From Bolinopsis microptera (lineage: Eukaryota > Ctenophora > Tentaculata > Lobata > Bolinopsidae), in the NCBI RefSeq assembly GCF_026151205.1, contig NC_087084.1, forward strand, positions 12,365,453-12,429,452: 64,000 nucleotides of DNA, given 5' to 3'. The notes under the pieces are model-generated. The model was not told where the DNA came from, did not search any database, and worked only from the letters and a program-made list of their open reading frames with translations. Made by a program: the position numbers and the translations under genes. Within the stretch, counting starts at the first letter, position 1. Each line of letters opens with the position of its first letter. Below are positions 13,200-25,819 of the stretch, one piece after another.

Positions 13200-13447
13200 T
13201 GTTTCACTACATTACATTTCACTACATTTCATTACATTTCACTGCATTTCACTACATTTCACTACATTTCATTACATTTTACTACATTTCACTACATTAC
13301 ATTTCACTACATTTCACTACATTTCACTACATTTCACTACATTTCACTACATTTCATTACATTTTACTATATTTCACTACATTAAATTTCACTACATTTC
13401 ACTACATTTCACTACATTTCACTACATTTCACTACATTTCACTACAT
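13200..13447. repeat. 10-base minisatellite (atttcactac)n
   Basis: About 25 copies of atttcactac with scattered attttactac and atttcattac variants. The open frame through it (HFTTFHYISL-like) exists only because the unit has no stop in that frame. Confidence 0.95.
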
Positions 13448-13554
13448 GGCTGATGGCATCAATATAAAATTCTTGAATTTTTCAAGTCTCTGGTCGTGTG
13501 TACCTCGAAAAATGCAAAGCTGCATGATCAGCTGCTATAAAAGCAATTTTTGGT

Positions 13555-14035
13555 GGCTCCACTCTTTGATACGCTCACTAATTCAATAAATGAAAGACCA
13601 TCGTGATTCGCAGGCATGATGAATTTATTAAATCCACTTAAAAATCACGGCTTTATATTCTGCGACTGTAGTTCTGGACTCTACTTTGATACGTACTCTA
13701 GTTAGACAGCTAAAGTTTGCTGGAAATCACCCCTGTTGAAATCGCACCCTGTCGAAAATGGCTACGTGTCGAAAATGACTACGTGTGGAACTAGAATTAA
13801 ACATGTAGCAGCTGTCTGCTGTACCTATTCTCAAAACAACCCACGACAAGTTCTTCAGTCGCTTGACCAAGATAAGTCACGTGAATTGCAACCCTTTATA
13901 ACGTGATCTCCAGTGGTCAATCAAATCATCAGAGACAACATGTCTCCCTCGTCCGCGAATACGATAAAATACTGGAGTTTGAAATGGTTCTTCGATCTGC
14001 GTAGGAGAATAGAGCCTTTATCTTATAATATGATA
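13555..14035 (-). repeat. Dispersed ~480-base repeat, copy 1
   Basis: Read in reverse complement this matches 37535-38020 across blocks including the tail of a short open frame (TTHDKFIRKVLQSLDQDKSR in the other copy). Both copies carry the same landmarks: gcagaatataaagccgtg, tttaataaattcatcatg and gtcacgtgaattgcaac. This is probably a non-autonomous transposable element; no terminal repeats are visible. Confidence 0.75.
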
Positions 14036-14789
14036 TTGATACAGAGCGTGACGTTGTTTGATGTTTCTGTCTTATACTGCCCATCCCATTTTTCCTTTAT
14101 TATAGCAGAGTATTTAAGTTTAAATACAGTTTTATTGAGTCACACCTGACAAGGCATCTGACTGGGCTCGTCAAAAATGCAGGGATCTAGCAGGGATCTA
14201 GCATCTTTTATTGAGATCTAGCATCTTTTATAAAGGCCCAATGCTCGCTATTTCAGAGCATAACACTCGCATTACATGCCCATCCAGTATATTTTCTATC
14301 AACATATATAAGAATTCGTCAAAAAAAGTACTACTAGACTTGCAAAGTGCTGGCTGCAACGACGAATGGCCACCATTTTTACTCCACAACCTACCTGGAT
14401 TACGTAAATCACAAAGAACATAGTCAATAATCACTCAAAACCAAACTCATACAGCTCAAATTAAACAATCTGAATCAGGACAACATTTCAAACCACCTGC
14501 CATTCTAACAGCACATTCCTTATTTCACTGCCACATAGCGCATATCTACACTGATAACACACCTAATTGCGGTGAGGCAGCATCATAAAGTTACTAATAT
14601 CAAATATGTTTGCAGATCAGGGCCAGTCGACTCGACCAATAAAATCTTAATCGATTAGTTTTAATAGATAACATCACAATTATAATCTGCGTGCCCCTCG
14701 GGGATGAATATTTAACTTATTACAATTATATATTACTTTTGAGTAAACATTTGGCTGGTACTACGGACCAGTCCCCCAATCAATCATAA

Positions 14790-15005
14790 AATTCTTTAAA
14801 ACACTCCTTTTTTCCCTCCATCTGTCTGAGAATCTCTCTCACCCTTACTTTAGCTAACTCACTATTAGAGAGACTGGATCATGTGACACTCTCTGTGATC
14901 TTATACCGTGCACTTTTCATTCCCTCCCTCACAGAGGTTTTAAGAAGAAATAAAAAGAACTTTTGGTGCATTCTGTTTTTATCACAGGAAACAAAAAACC
15001 ATTTA
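14790..15005 (-). pseudogene. Decayed coding fragment
   Basis: On the minus strand one frame reads MHQKFFLFLLKTSVREG, then MKSARYKITESVT, a TGA, then SSLSNSELAKVRVREIL and RQMEGKKECFKEFYD before another TGA. The flanking composition looks coding, with an internal stop. It may be an old transposon or gene fragment. I do not recognise the family. Confidence 0.35.
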
Positions 15006-15575
15006 CGAGCTATTTAATTTTATGGACAAGTAAAAACTGCACTGTAAGTTTTCTCGACAATTATTTCTTTTTGTTGCGTGTTATCATATTGCTGGACCAC
15101 TTAAATTCTTAAAACTGTACGTTTTTTCTCAGTTCTCATTGGTCGTGTGTTATAGTCACATGACGTGACGGTTCATTTTTTGGGGAAAAACTGTTTCTTT
15201 CTTCTTTTTTTTGTTATCTTGATTTTCCGGTTTTTGTGCTTTAAATTGTCTTTTTTTCTATATTCTATGGAAACGATTAATCATTTATAAAAGGGACTCC
15301 TAAAAACTCAACCTCACTTTATGATTTTAGCCAAAGACCGTTGAGATCTCTCTTTCTGACCAACCATTAGTAAAGACTCATGGCTATAGAAATGTGGGGC
15401 TAACACTGTTCTATCGGAGCCCAAATGTTATTTGCTTGAATAACCCATATGATTTCCCCTTGAAATTTTATTGAATCTTATACCATTTCTATAGAAATTT
15501 TTGTTTCAACTCATAACGAATATTTTCCTTACGACTACCCCTTTAACTAAAGAAAATATATACCATCAGGAAGTA

Positions 15576-18500
15576 ATGGCTGAACTACAATACACAGTCA
15601 TGTTTGTGGTCTCACTCATTCTGAGCGTGACAGCTGGTCCTGATACTGATGATTGTAAGTTATTTTCATAAAGACTTATTTTTTATAAACGTTTAGATTT
15701 AGATGTAGCTATGGGTAAAGTACTCTGCATGTACAACATTTCTCATTTTGCGTTAAAATTAGAAATTATTTAACAAAATTGCCCATCAAAATTAATTTTA
15801 CAGTTGGCGAGACGTGTGAGATTAAAGAAATGCATGGATTTCTTCAGGCTGTTTGCAGTAGTTACCGCGGTATTACCATATACAAGTGCCCCTTCTCTCA
15901 GACACAATATTATGTTCTGGAAAAGCTGAGCTTCTCTGAGCAACACACCTTCAGTATGATCTGTCCTAACGATCCACTTGGATATCAGGTATTTCTTATT
16001 CATATCATTGTATTGTGTGAAATATTTTTCCGTTTTCTAATCGAAACTCGACTATTTGTTTTGTTTATCAAAGATCACGAATAGTACAGGGCCACCATTC
16101 ACTGCACCCTTATTTATCAACTTGGTTAAAGTTATTTTACTAAATATGATAATTTCTCTGAAACCCTCCTCCTATCAGGTATGCGGCTCCACACCCAGTA
16201 TGGTAATCTCCTCAGATGAGTTCTCTGCCTGTGGGTCCCTGCTTTGTAAAGCAATAAAAATTACGAGCACTAATTCTTACGTACCCAAAACAGTCAGTGA
16301 TATATGCTCCAACAATACAATTTGCCCGAATCGTCCCGATTTGGAGGAGATAGGCTGTTCTTCAACCGGCATTGTGAAATTGATGAGCGATAGAATTTGT
16401 AACGATGTTTGCGATGATAGGGACTGCGAGGACGAGAGTGAATGTAACGGATTTAGATACGGGATCATGTGTCAACCAATTCCATATCACGTGAGCACGG
16501 CTAACATTTGCGATGGAACCACTCACTGTTTGGGGAAAGTAATAAATAAAGAAGATGGACGTCGATTTATAGACCCAGCATATAGAAATTTTAACTTAGA
16601 TCCCAATCTAGGTGTTGACGAGATTTATTGCCGAGCTGCAATACAAAAGGGTATGCCCTGGTGCGTAAGTGGAACAGATAACCGGAAGATAGTCCCTATA
16701 TTCAACTTCACCCGGTGTGCCGCTATTTCCTACAACCGCGGTAGAATAGCAACCGGCAAACCACAGCCTTATTGTGCTAACTTTCACGACCAGACAAACT
16801 GCACAGATACCAGTAAGATTGCAGGAAGATGTCACGTGACGGGTTATGGACTGAGCACCATCTCCAACGGTGTGGTGTGCAGGGGCAAGCAACTAGAGGT
16901 GGGTATCTGCACCAACCTGATGGACATTCAGTGTCACACCCTGTACCCTGGCTGTACTGTTCACAAGCACCAGCTCTGTGATGGGGTTAACGACTGTTCT
17001 GATGGAAGTGATGAGCTTGTTGCTGCTTGTAAGGATATGACTATACAGAAGTGCTTGCGGAGTTTCAAGCACAATATACCATACAACATACCTGTATTGT
17101 GGATAGTAGATGGTATTTCTGATTGTGTTGATGGTGTTGATGAGAATTTATCTCTTTGGCCGACTTGCGGAAGGTTTGGAAACGAACGTTATGTTCGAGA
17201 TAACTCGACATGTCATGATATTTTCTTATGCATGGATGGAGCAATTCGGTTTATTAAAATGAACGAACTTTGTGATGGAATCGAAACATGCGGTAATGAA
17301 AACAAACTCTGCAGAATAAGCCGAGGAACACTTACCTTCTCCACTTCAAAGCAAACAATCGGATCTTCAACATTTCTAAGCTACTGTATCGCCGGTCTTG
17401 AAGATATGCAGCGTAAGATGGGTTCATGCACATCTGAACCGTTTGACAAGTTCCGAGAAGACATATACGGTTTACCTCGAGAAAGGACGAGTATATCGTA
17501 CCCTCAAGTAATGACAGACTGTAACCATTTCTTTGGTGATGCTTATCTGTATCTCAGTTGTCTGGGAACATGTCAGAACTCCAAGTGTCCCCTGGTACGG
17601 AAGGTGACATACAGCGATTGTAAAGAACAGTTCGAGGCTAACAGAGTCTACACCTTGGTCAATAACCAGTACCTCACCTTCGTTGTCAAGAAAGCTGGGG
17701 TCTACCACAATGATTTCTTTGTCTGTGAGAACGGGATCTGTGTGGAGTACGATAAAGTTTGCAACCTGGTGGATGACTGTGGAGACGGGTCGGACGAGTG
17801 GAGCTGCAGTAACCATTACCAATGCGACGAAAATCGCACTTACATTGCACTTACCCAGCGATGTGATGGCAAGGTTAATTGTGAAGATTGGTCTGATGAA
17901 TGCAATGATCAATGTGGCACACAGATCATTAACGGCTTAGTCCTGAAAGGCTCTGCTTTTGCAATCAGTTCTATAGCAATAGTGTTCAACATAGTCGTTC
18001 TGATTGAAAGCAGTTTGGACTTGCAGAAAGGGAACAGCAGGCGGCTGACCCTCATCAATAAGATCTTGGTTGCAATGATAGGTCTTGGTGATTTAGTGAT
18101 GGGAGTCTACTTATTTTCAGTTGCCGTGACGGACATTATATACGGTACATCGTTCTGTAGGAAACGAACCGAATGGCTCACCAGTAGATACTGTTCAATA
18201 TTGGGTGTTATCAGTACGATTGGGAGTCTTATATCCCTTTTCTCTTTAACTCTTCTCAGTCTGTCTCGGGTTATTGGTATTAAGAGCAGCGTGATGCAGC
18301 CGAATCCTGGGTCCAGCGGGAAGACTCTCAGCTACAGAGTTGTACTTTTATCAAAACTAATGCTGTGCCTGGTTGGTCCTTTGGTGCTTGTCACAACACT
18401 CATAGCTACTGCACCACTTTTCCCTACATTTGAAGACTTCTTTGTCAATGGGCTGGTCTACGATCCAGAAATAAAACTGTTTATTGAACCCATAGGGAAA

Positions 18501-21500
18501 GACACACACTTTGACTTGATTGCCGGATACTTTGGAAGAGCAAAAAGACAGGACATAAAGTGGTCACTGATAGTCAGTCTTGTGAGGAAAATGTTTTCCA
18601 GTGACTATGGAAACTTAGACGGCAAAGTGCATCAGGTTGATTTCTATGGAAATGACGGAGTCTGTCTGTTCAAATATTTTGTAAACAAACATGATCCTCA
18701 GAGAGTTTACAGCCTGTCCGTCCAGGTAATCAACATTATATGTTTCGTTATAGTGGCTGTTTCTTACATAATCATTAATACAACAACCATCAACACTTCA
18801 AACCTGCTGACAAAGACTAATAACCCCACTGCTAAGTTGATCAGAAAAAGAAATAAAAAACTGCAAAGAAAAATTGCAGCAATTATCGCAACGGATTTTG
18901 TTTGTTGGATCCCTTTTGTTGTTATAAGCGGTTTGCACTTCCTCGAGGTTACAGATGGTTCTAAACTTTATGGAATCTTCTCTATTGTAATACTCCCTAT
19001 TAACTCCGTTATCAACCCGTTCTTGTACAGTAAATATATAAGTTTATATGCTGTTAAACTCAACCCTACAAGTTATCTTGTGTCCAGATACTCTCAATTC
19101 AGAAGAAGAAGACAGTTAAGATGTCAAAAAGAGGGAAGAAGTGAAGAAATTCAGATGCAAGACATGACTGGAAGCAGCGATAGTAAAGTGAACACTACGG
19201 GTATCCAGGTGACGCCTAGCAGCGATAGTAAAGTGAACACTACGGGTATCCAGGTGACGCCTAGCAGCGATAGTAAAGTGAACACTACGGGTATCCAGGT
19301 GACGCCTAGCAGCGATAGTAAAGTGAACACTACGGGTATCCAGGTGACGCCTAGCAGCGATAGTAAAGTGAACACTACGGGTATCCAGGTGACACCTAGC
19401 AGCGATAGTAAAGTGAACACTACGGGTATCCAGGTCACACCTAGCAGCGATAGTAAAGTGAACACTACGGGTATCCAGGTGACGCCTAGCAGCGATAGTA
19501 AAGTGAACACTACGGGTATCCAGGTGACGCCTAGCAGCGATAGTAAAGTGAACACTACGGGTATCCAGGTGACGCCTAGCAGCGATAGTAAAGTGAACAC
19601 TACGGGTATCCAGGTGACGCCTAGCAGCGATAGTAAAGTGAACACTACGGGTATCCAGGTGACGCCTAGCAGCGATAGTAAAGTGAACACTACGGGTATC
19701 CAGGTGACGCCTAGCAGCGATAGTAAAGTGAACACTACGGGTATCCAGGTGACGCCTAGCAGCGATAGTAAAGTGAACACTACGGGTATCCAGGTGACGC
19801 CTAGCAGCGATAGTAAAGTGAACACTACGGGTATCCAGGTGACGCCTAGCAGCGATAGTAAAGTGAACACTACGGGTATCCAGGTGACGCCTAGCAGCGA
19901 TAGTAAAGTGAACACTACGGGTATCCAGGTGACGCCTAGCAGCGATAGTAAAGTGAACACTACGGGTATCCAGGTGACGCCTAGCAGCGATAGTAAAGTG
20001 AACACTACGGGTATCCAGGTGACGCCTAGCAGCGATAGTAAAGTGAACACTACGGGTATCCAGGTGACGCCTAGCAGCGATAGTAAAGTGAACACTACGG
20101 GTATCCAGGTGACGCCTAGCAGCGATAGTAAAGTGAACACTACGGGTATCCAGGTGACGCCTAGCAGCGATAGTAAAGTGAACACTACGGGTATCCAGGT
20201 GACGCCTAGCAGCGATAGTAAAGTGAACACTACGGGTATCCAGGTGACGCCTAGCAGCGATAGTAAAGTGAACACTACGGGTATCCAGGTGACGCCTAGC
20301 AGCGATAGTAAAGTGAACACTACGGGTATCCAGGTGACGCCTAGCAGCGATAGTAAAGTGAACACTACGGGTATCCAGGTGACGCCTAGCAGCGATAGTA
20401 AAGTGAACACTACGGGTATCCAGGTGACGCCTAGCAGCGATAGTAAAGTGAACACTACGGGTATCCAGGTGACGCCTAGCAGCGATAGTAAAGTGAACAC
20501 TACGGGTATCCAGGTGACGCCTAGCAGCGATAGTAAAGTGAACACTACGGGTATCCAGGTGACGCCTAGCAGCGATAGTAAAGTGAACACTACGGGTATC
20601 CAGGTGACGCCTAGCAGCGATAGTAAAGTGAACACTACGGGTATCCAGGTGACGCCTAGCAGCGATAGTAAAGTGAACACTACGGGTATCCAGGTGACGC
20701 CTAGCAGCGATAGTAAAGTGAACACTACGGGTATCCAGGTGACGCCTAGCAGCGATAGTAAAGTGAACACTACGGGTATCCAGGTGACGCCTAGCAGCGA
20801 TAGTAAAGTGAACACTACGGGTATCCAGGTGACGCCTAGCAGCGATAGTAAAGTGAACACTACGGGTATCCAGGTGACGCCTAGCAGCGATAGTAAAGTG
20901 AACACTACGGGTATCCAGGTGACGCCTAGCAGCGATAGTAAAGTGAACACTACGGGTATCCAGGTGACGCCTAGCAGCGATAGTAAAGTGAACACTACGG
21001 GTATCCAGGTGACGCCTAGCAGCGATAGTAAAGTGAACACTACGGGTATCCAGGTGACGCCTAGCAGCGATAGTAAAGTGAACACTACGGGTATCCAGGT
21101 GACGCCTAGCAGCGATAGTAAAGTGAACACTACGGGTATCCAGGTGACGCCTAGCAGCGATAGTAAAGTGAACACTACGGGTATCCAGGTGACGCCTAGC
21201 AGCGATAGTAAAGTGAACACTACGGGTATCCAGGTGACGCCTAGCAGCGATAGTAAAGTGAACACTACGGGTATCCAGGTGACGCCTAGCAGCGATAGTA
21301 AAGTGAACACTACGGGTATCCAGGTGACGCCTAGCAGCGATAGTAAAGTGAACACTACGGGTATCCAGGTGACGCCTAGCAGCGATAGTAAAGTGAACAC
21401 TACGGGTATCCAGGTGACGCCTAGCAGCGATAGTAAAGTGAACACTACGGGTATCCAGGTGACGCCTAGCAGCGATAGTAAAGTGAACACTACGGGTATC

Positions 21501-22190
21501 CAGGTGACGCCTAGCAGCGATAGTAAAGTGAACACTACGGGTATCCAGGTGACGCCTAGCAGCGATAGTAAAGTGAACACTACGGGTATCCAGGTGACGC
21601 CTAGCAGCGATAGTAAAGTGAACACTACGGGTATCCAGGTGACGCCTAGCAGCGATAGTAAAGTGAACACTACGGGTATCCAGGTGACGCCTAGCAGCGA
21701 TAGTAAAGTGAACACTACGGGTATCCAGGTGACGCCTAGCAGCGATAGTAAAGTGAACACTACGGGTATCCAGGTGACGCCTAGCAGCGATAATAAAGTG
21801 AACACTACGGGTATCCAGGTGACGCCTAGCAGCGATAGTAAAGTGAACACTACGGGTATCCAGGTCACACCTAGCAGCGATAGTAAAGTGAACACTACGG
21901 GTATCCAGGTGACGCCTAGCAGCGATAGTAAAGTGAACACTACGGGTATCCAGGTGACGCCTAGCAGCGATAGTAAAGTGAACACTACGGGTATCCAGGT
22001 GACGCCTAGCAGCGATAGTAAAGTGAACACTACGGGTATCCAGGTGACGCCTAGCAGCGATAATAAAGTGAACACTACGGGTATCCAGGTGACGCCTAGC
22101 AGCGATAGTAAAGTGAACACTACGGGTATCCAGGTGACGCCTAGCAGCGATAGTAAAGTGAACACTACGGGTATAATCCAAGGCACGTGA
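15576..22190 (+). CDS. LDLa-ectodomain class A GPCR 1 with 67-copy repeat tail
   Basis: Exons 15576-15654, 15804-15988 and 16179-22190; all phases agree, giving about 2091 residues. Exon 1 is a signal peptide (MAELQYTVMFVVSLILSVTAG). The ectodomain has LDL-receptor class A modules recognisable by C-x-D-x-x-x-D-C-x-D-x-S-D-E cores (CDGVNDCSDGSDE, CNLVDDCGDGSDE, CDGKVNCEDWSDEC) among other Cys-rich segments. Seven membrane helices follow between about 17950 and 19060. They carry class A marks: LSR in place of DRY after TM3, CWIP in TM6 and NSVINPFLYS in TM7. The LDLa plus class A plan resembles relaxin-receptor and snail GRL101 relatives, though I see no clear leucine-rich block. From about residue 1087 the cytoplasmic tail is a tandem array (separate entry). 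Ligand unknown. Confidence 0.9.
19173..22175 (+). repeat. 45-base coding minisatellite, 67 copies
   Basis: Codes (SSDSKVNTTGIQVTP)n in the GPCR 1 tail: unit starts run from 19173 to 22143 in exact 45-base steps, 66 full units plus a shortened last one. The central units are identical at the DNA level. Variants cluster near the ends: gtgacacct and gtcacacct within the first six units, gtcacacct near 21865, and Asn for Ser (aataaa) near 21790 and 22060. A broken piece of the unit (agtatccaggtcacgcct) lies just after the stop. The unit is Ser/Thr-rich and offers many potential kinase sites. Confidence 0.97.
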
Positions 22191-22285
22191 CCAGTATCCA
22201 GGTCACGCCTTTATAAGTTTAGAAGCACGACCCTAATTTAATATTTTGAAACATGTTTCAACTCAACACTGATTTCTTCTGGACA

Positions 22286-22588
22286 AAATCCATTAAGTCA
22301 CTGTCGAAGTATCCAATGCCCGTTTACAGACCGCGTACTTACCAATTAATCATGAGTAATCATTTAACTTTCAATTTTTAGAAACACATTAATCTTTTAA
22401 TGCTAGGAATTTGAGTATAGATAATTTTGGTGAGCTAAATGAAATTAAATACACAGCAAAGTGCAGCATGCGTTGGGAGAAGGTGTATCGGTGCCTATAT
22501 TAGAGGCATTATAATATACCATTTTTGGTATGTGATCCTGTTTAATAATAACAAGTAAATATTATAATTACAATTATAATTATAACAA
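22286..22588 (+). repeat. ~303-base direct repeat, copy 1
   Basis: Nearly identical to 23087-23389 (offset 801) starting at aaatccattaagtcactgtc. It lies in the 3' flank of GPCR 1. Confidence 0.92.
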
Positions 22589-23086
22589 CCATGTGATAGA
22601 AAATCATGCGTTACATGCTTAAACCGCCTTTCCTTCGACAACTATTCATTTATTGCTTGTTTAATTTGTTTTTTGTGTTTAATTTATGATTATTTGTTTC
22701 TGAGATTCTGTGATTAAATTTATTTTGTTGATTGTAATGTTGTGATATTGCATAATTTATTGTAATTAATATAATATATGTTTCAGAATTATGTAATGTA
22801 ACGTTATGGAAATATTTTAAGCGGGCATATCCTGTCCAAACCCAGGATGCACTAAATGAAGAATTCGTTGTTACTTTGTTTGAAAAGCATTAATATAAGT
22901 GATACGAAAAGTTTTTTTAGCACTGACTTCTTCAGTCTTTTGAAAACATGTTATCCTCTCAAGGACAAAATCTCTCGGATAATGATAATTTATATAATCA
23001 TATACATGACATATCTATACATATCTAATATCTATGTTCTGTATCTATAAGCGAATTCTTATCATTTTTTTCTGGATGTGCTTGAC

Positions 23087-23389
23087 AAATCCATTAAGTC
23101 ACTGTCAAAGTATCCAATGCCCGTTTACAGACCGCGTACTTACCAATTAATCATGAGTAATCATTTAACTTTCAATTTTTAGAAACACATTAATCTTTTA
23201 ATGCTAGGAATTTGAGTATAGATAATTTTGGTGAGCTAAATGAAATTAAATACACAGCAAAGTGCAGCATGCGTTGGGAGAAGGTGTATCGGTGCCTATA
23301 TTAGAGGCATTATAATATACCATTTTTGGTATGTGATCCTGTTTAATAATAACAAGTAAATATTATAATTACAATTATAATTATAACAA
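23087..23389 (+). repeat. ~303-base direct repeat, copy 2
   Basis: Second copy of the 22286 repeat, differing by about one base in the first 30 and then matching to its end. It runs into AT satellite. The 500 bases between the copies are AT-rich and show no gene. Confidence 0.92.
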
Positions 23390-23512
23390 GTGATTATTAT
23401 AATTATAATATAATAATTATAATATTATAATTACAATTATAACAAGTTATTATTATAATTATAATTATAATATTATAATTACTACAATTATAATTATAAT
23501 TATAACAAGTAA
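23360..23512. repeat. AT satellite (ttataattataa-type)
   Basis: Self-complementary tandem of tataatta-like units, directly downstream of the stop of the minus-strand gene at 23513. Confidence 0.85.
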
Positions 23513-25819
23513 TCATGTTACCTTTGAATTCCGCCGCCCTGAACCGTAAGCAATGTTGATGAGGTGTGTAGACGGTCCAGTGTACTGTACCAAGCTGGGG
23601 GAGGAACTTGTACTCTTACTTCTACATAAAACTGGAGGTGTTTTTCCTTTCTTAGCTGCTTTTTCCTGGGAAATATTAAACATTTTATAAAATGCACCTC
23701 TCCTCCTCTATTACAATAACCAAGTCACTAGTTACTATAGTTACAATAGTAACTATAGTAACCAAGTCACTAGTAACTATAGTTACAATAGTTACAATAG
23801 TAACTATAGTAACGAAGTTTAAGCAGTTTACCCCACTCACATATTGGCTTATAGCTTGAGCAGTGAGGTTAACGATCTGTTTGTGCTCCATAGAGTTTAT
23901 GTGGGGAGGGGGCCGTCTGCATTTGGTTCTGGGGGGAACGTACCGTGGAACTGCTTGTTTGCTGAAATAAGTTATGGAGAACTGCTTGTTTTTTAGGTGT
24001 TATTTTGGGATTGTTATAGTATAAACTCGGAGTTTTAAGAGGAAACATGGATGAGTTACAGCTAGCTTAAAACATTTTAAATGCTATTTATATCCCCTAT
24101 TTTATATAACGATATGTCTTGAAAAATATCCATGCAAAATGCAGATTCATTACTCATCTTAACTTACATAGTAGTAGTAGTTAACTTACTTATCGTAAAT
24201 GCCCGGCATTGCGGAATGTGAGGAAATAGGATGTTTTGTCATGTTTCTCACAGGTACCCAGATCTAAACTCGAATACAGTACTTTAGTTTTATTTGATTT
24301 AATATTAGATAAAGAAAAATTGTGTTTCCTCGTCGGATTGGTTGTAGTGAATTTATTACGTCGAATAAGCTGTTCATCTTAGTAAGTTGTGAGTGGAAAA
24401 TCTGAATTATTTACACTTTTCAATTGTTTATGTTCATTATATTCTATTCAACTCTATTCATTCATTTGTTAATGATTCTTTCTTTAAGGATCGTATTATC
24501 AAGATTTACAGTCATTTGTTTGAATTTTTCATGTTATATCAGAGCTGGCAAAGCATCAAGTCTGTTGTGATTGGAAGGTTCTGTGATATGCACTACCTAA
24601 TGTTTTCCGACGAGGTGTTTTTATCATGATACAAATTAACGGTACACTCACCACAGCATCAAATCGTATACAGGTTCCTGCAAAGCTTCATATTGAAAGA
24701 GAGATAACCATTTTAGGAAACCCAAAAATATGGCAAAATTAATTGAGTTTAACTTGAAATGACAAACTTATTAAGGTAATGTTACCTGTGTATTTTCAAT
24801 CTCTCCAGAAGCAATCAGTTTTGCAACATCTGCCCTGAGAAAGAAAGAAAATATTATTATTTCATATTTTAGCATTCATGTTTACTATAAGTTGCGCCAG
24901 GACTCGGGCCAAGTGGCCCAGGCTCAATAGGCGTATTGCGTTCGGCCCCTAGAGCAACTATCAAACTGTCAATTTCTGCATGCTCAGGACATAATCTTGA
25001 CCGTTTTTGATTATTTTAGACTGCTACAATGACAATACAATTGATAAAAGTGAATAAGATGACGTTAAAAACAGCAGAATTCAGGAATCCATAGGATCTA
25101 GTGAAGTTTAAATGTGTGCGTGCTCCATATTAATGACAAGCACCCTAGCTTATTCCGGCAATGATTGACATTAAACTGTGCATGTTTATGGTCCACCTCT
25201 TAATTCGAAATAAGCATAAGGTAATAATGTCAATCATTCACCATATTAGCATATTACTGTATATCATGCTGTTTGTCAAAAACTTACTTTAGCTCTATCT
25301 CTTCCAGTTCCCGAGCATAAAGCTGAAAAATTAATTGTCTTGAGGTGGGGGAATTCATAAACTATTTCATAATCAGGCATGTCAGACATATCAGGCATGT
25401 CAGGCATGTCAGGCATGTCAGGCATGTCACTACTATTGAATGATGAGGTAGCTTTTATATAACGATGAACATCACAGTTCAAATTGAGATGAATAACTGT
25501 GTAAATAGGCACATGATAATATTAATGGAACTAACATAGTTGAGCCGTTTTAAGAAGTCATGAAGCTCCTCGTTTGGAATTACTTTGTTTCTCGATATCT
25601 GGAATGTAAACGTTTATTAGTACTTTAGTATGCAATCTTGTCACAATGGTACAAGGAAGCTAGTAACTTAGTAATGGTATAACTGTTTAAGTTACTTGTT
25701 TATAATGTAGCAACTCTCTCACCATGCACGACGACCATGATGGTTGAGTATGTTTTGCTATTGATGCTGCTGACAAGTCAAAACCAGCTTCTCTTCTTCT
25801 CCTGTCAGCGGACTTATTT
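23513..25819 (-). CDS. Unrecognised spliced gene, seven 3' exons
   Basis: Minus-strand exons 25723-25819, 25536-25598, 25288-25322, 24786-24834, 24652-24677, 23841-23961 and 23513-23665 all have GT-AG edges and join in one frame. In order they read SADRRRREAGFDLSAASIAK and HTQPSWSSCM; ISRNKVIPNEELHDFLKRLN; LYARELEEIEL; KADVAKLIASGEIENTQ; EPVYDLML; CKQAVPRYVPPRTKCRRPP with INSMEHKQIVNLTAQAISQ; EKAAKKGKTPPVLCRSKSTS through GSGRRNSKVT and a stop. The first visible exon begins in phase 2, so the start lies further right, beyond 25819. The protein is soluble, with no signal or membrane segment in the visible part, and basic toward the C-terminus. I recognise no domain; the short exons make it invisible to simple ORF finding. 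Confidence 0.75.
23715..23815. repeat. actatagttacaatagtaact tandem in an intron
   Basis: Short interleaved repeats of ctagttactatagttacaat with inverted copies, in the intron between the last two exons of the minus-strand gene. Confidence 0.8.
25378..25428. repeat. 10-base tandem (aggcatgtca)n
   Basis: About five copies in an intron of the minus-strand gene. Confidence 0.9.

Larger units (their letters stand above)
12630..15575. other. Repeat-rich intergenic region
   Basis: Between the 5'-most seen exon of the minus-strand gene and GPCR 1. It holds the 10-base minisatellite at 13.2 kb, an inverted copy of a dispersed repeat at 13.56-14.03 kb and a decayed coding stretch at 14.79-15.0 kb. 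Missing 5' exons of the minus-strand gene may lie here, but I could not fix any. Confidence 0.5.

Noticed and set aside
13153..13467. His/Phe/Thr/Tyr-rich ORF
   Set aside because: Translation of the atttcactac satellite; no start context or splice sites.
19173..22175. CRISPR-like array
   Set aside because: There are no unique spacers between repeats: the units are contiguous and coding, and the genome is eukaryotic.
19116..22186. Two very long minus-strand ORFs of more than 1000 residues
   Set aside because: They are shadows of the 45-base tandem array, whose unit happens to have no stop in those frames. Every copy gives the same peptide, and the plus strand codes the GPCR tail in frame.
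22286..23389. LTR retrotransposon
   Set aside because: The direct repeats are only about 300 bases with 500 bases between them, no gag/pol frame and no clear terminal tg..ca.
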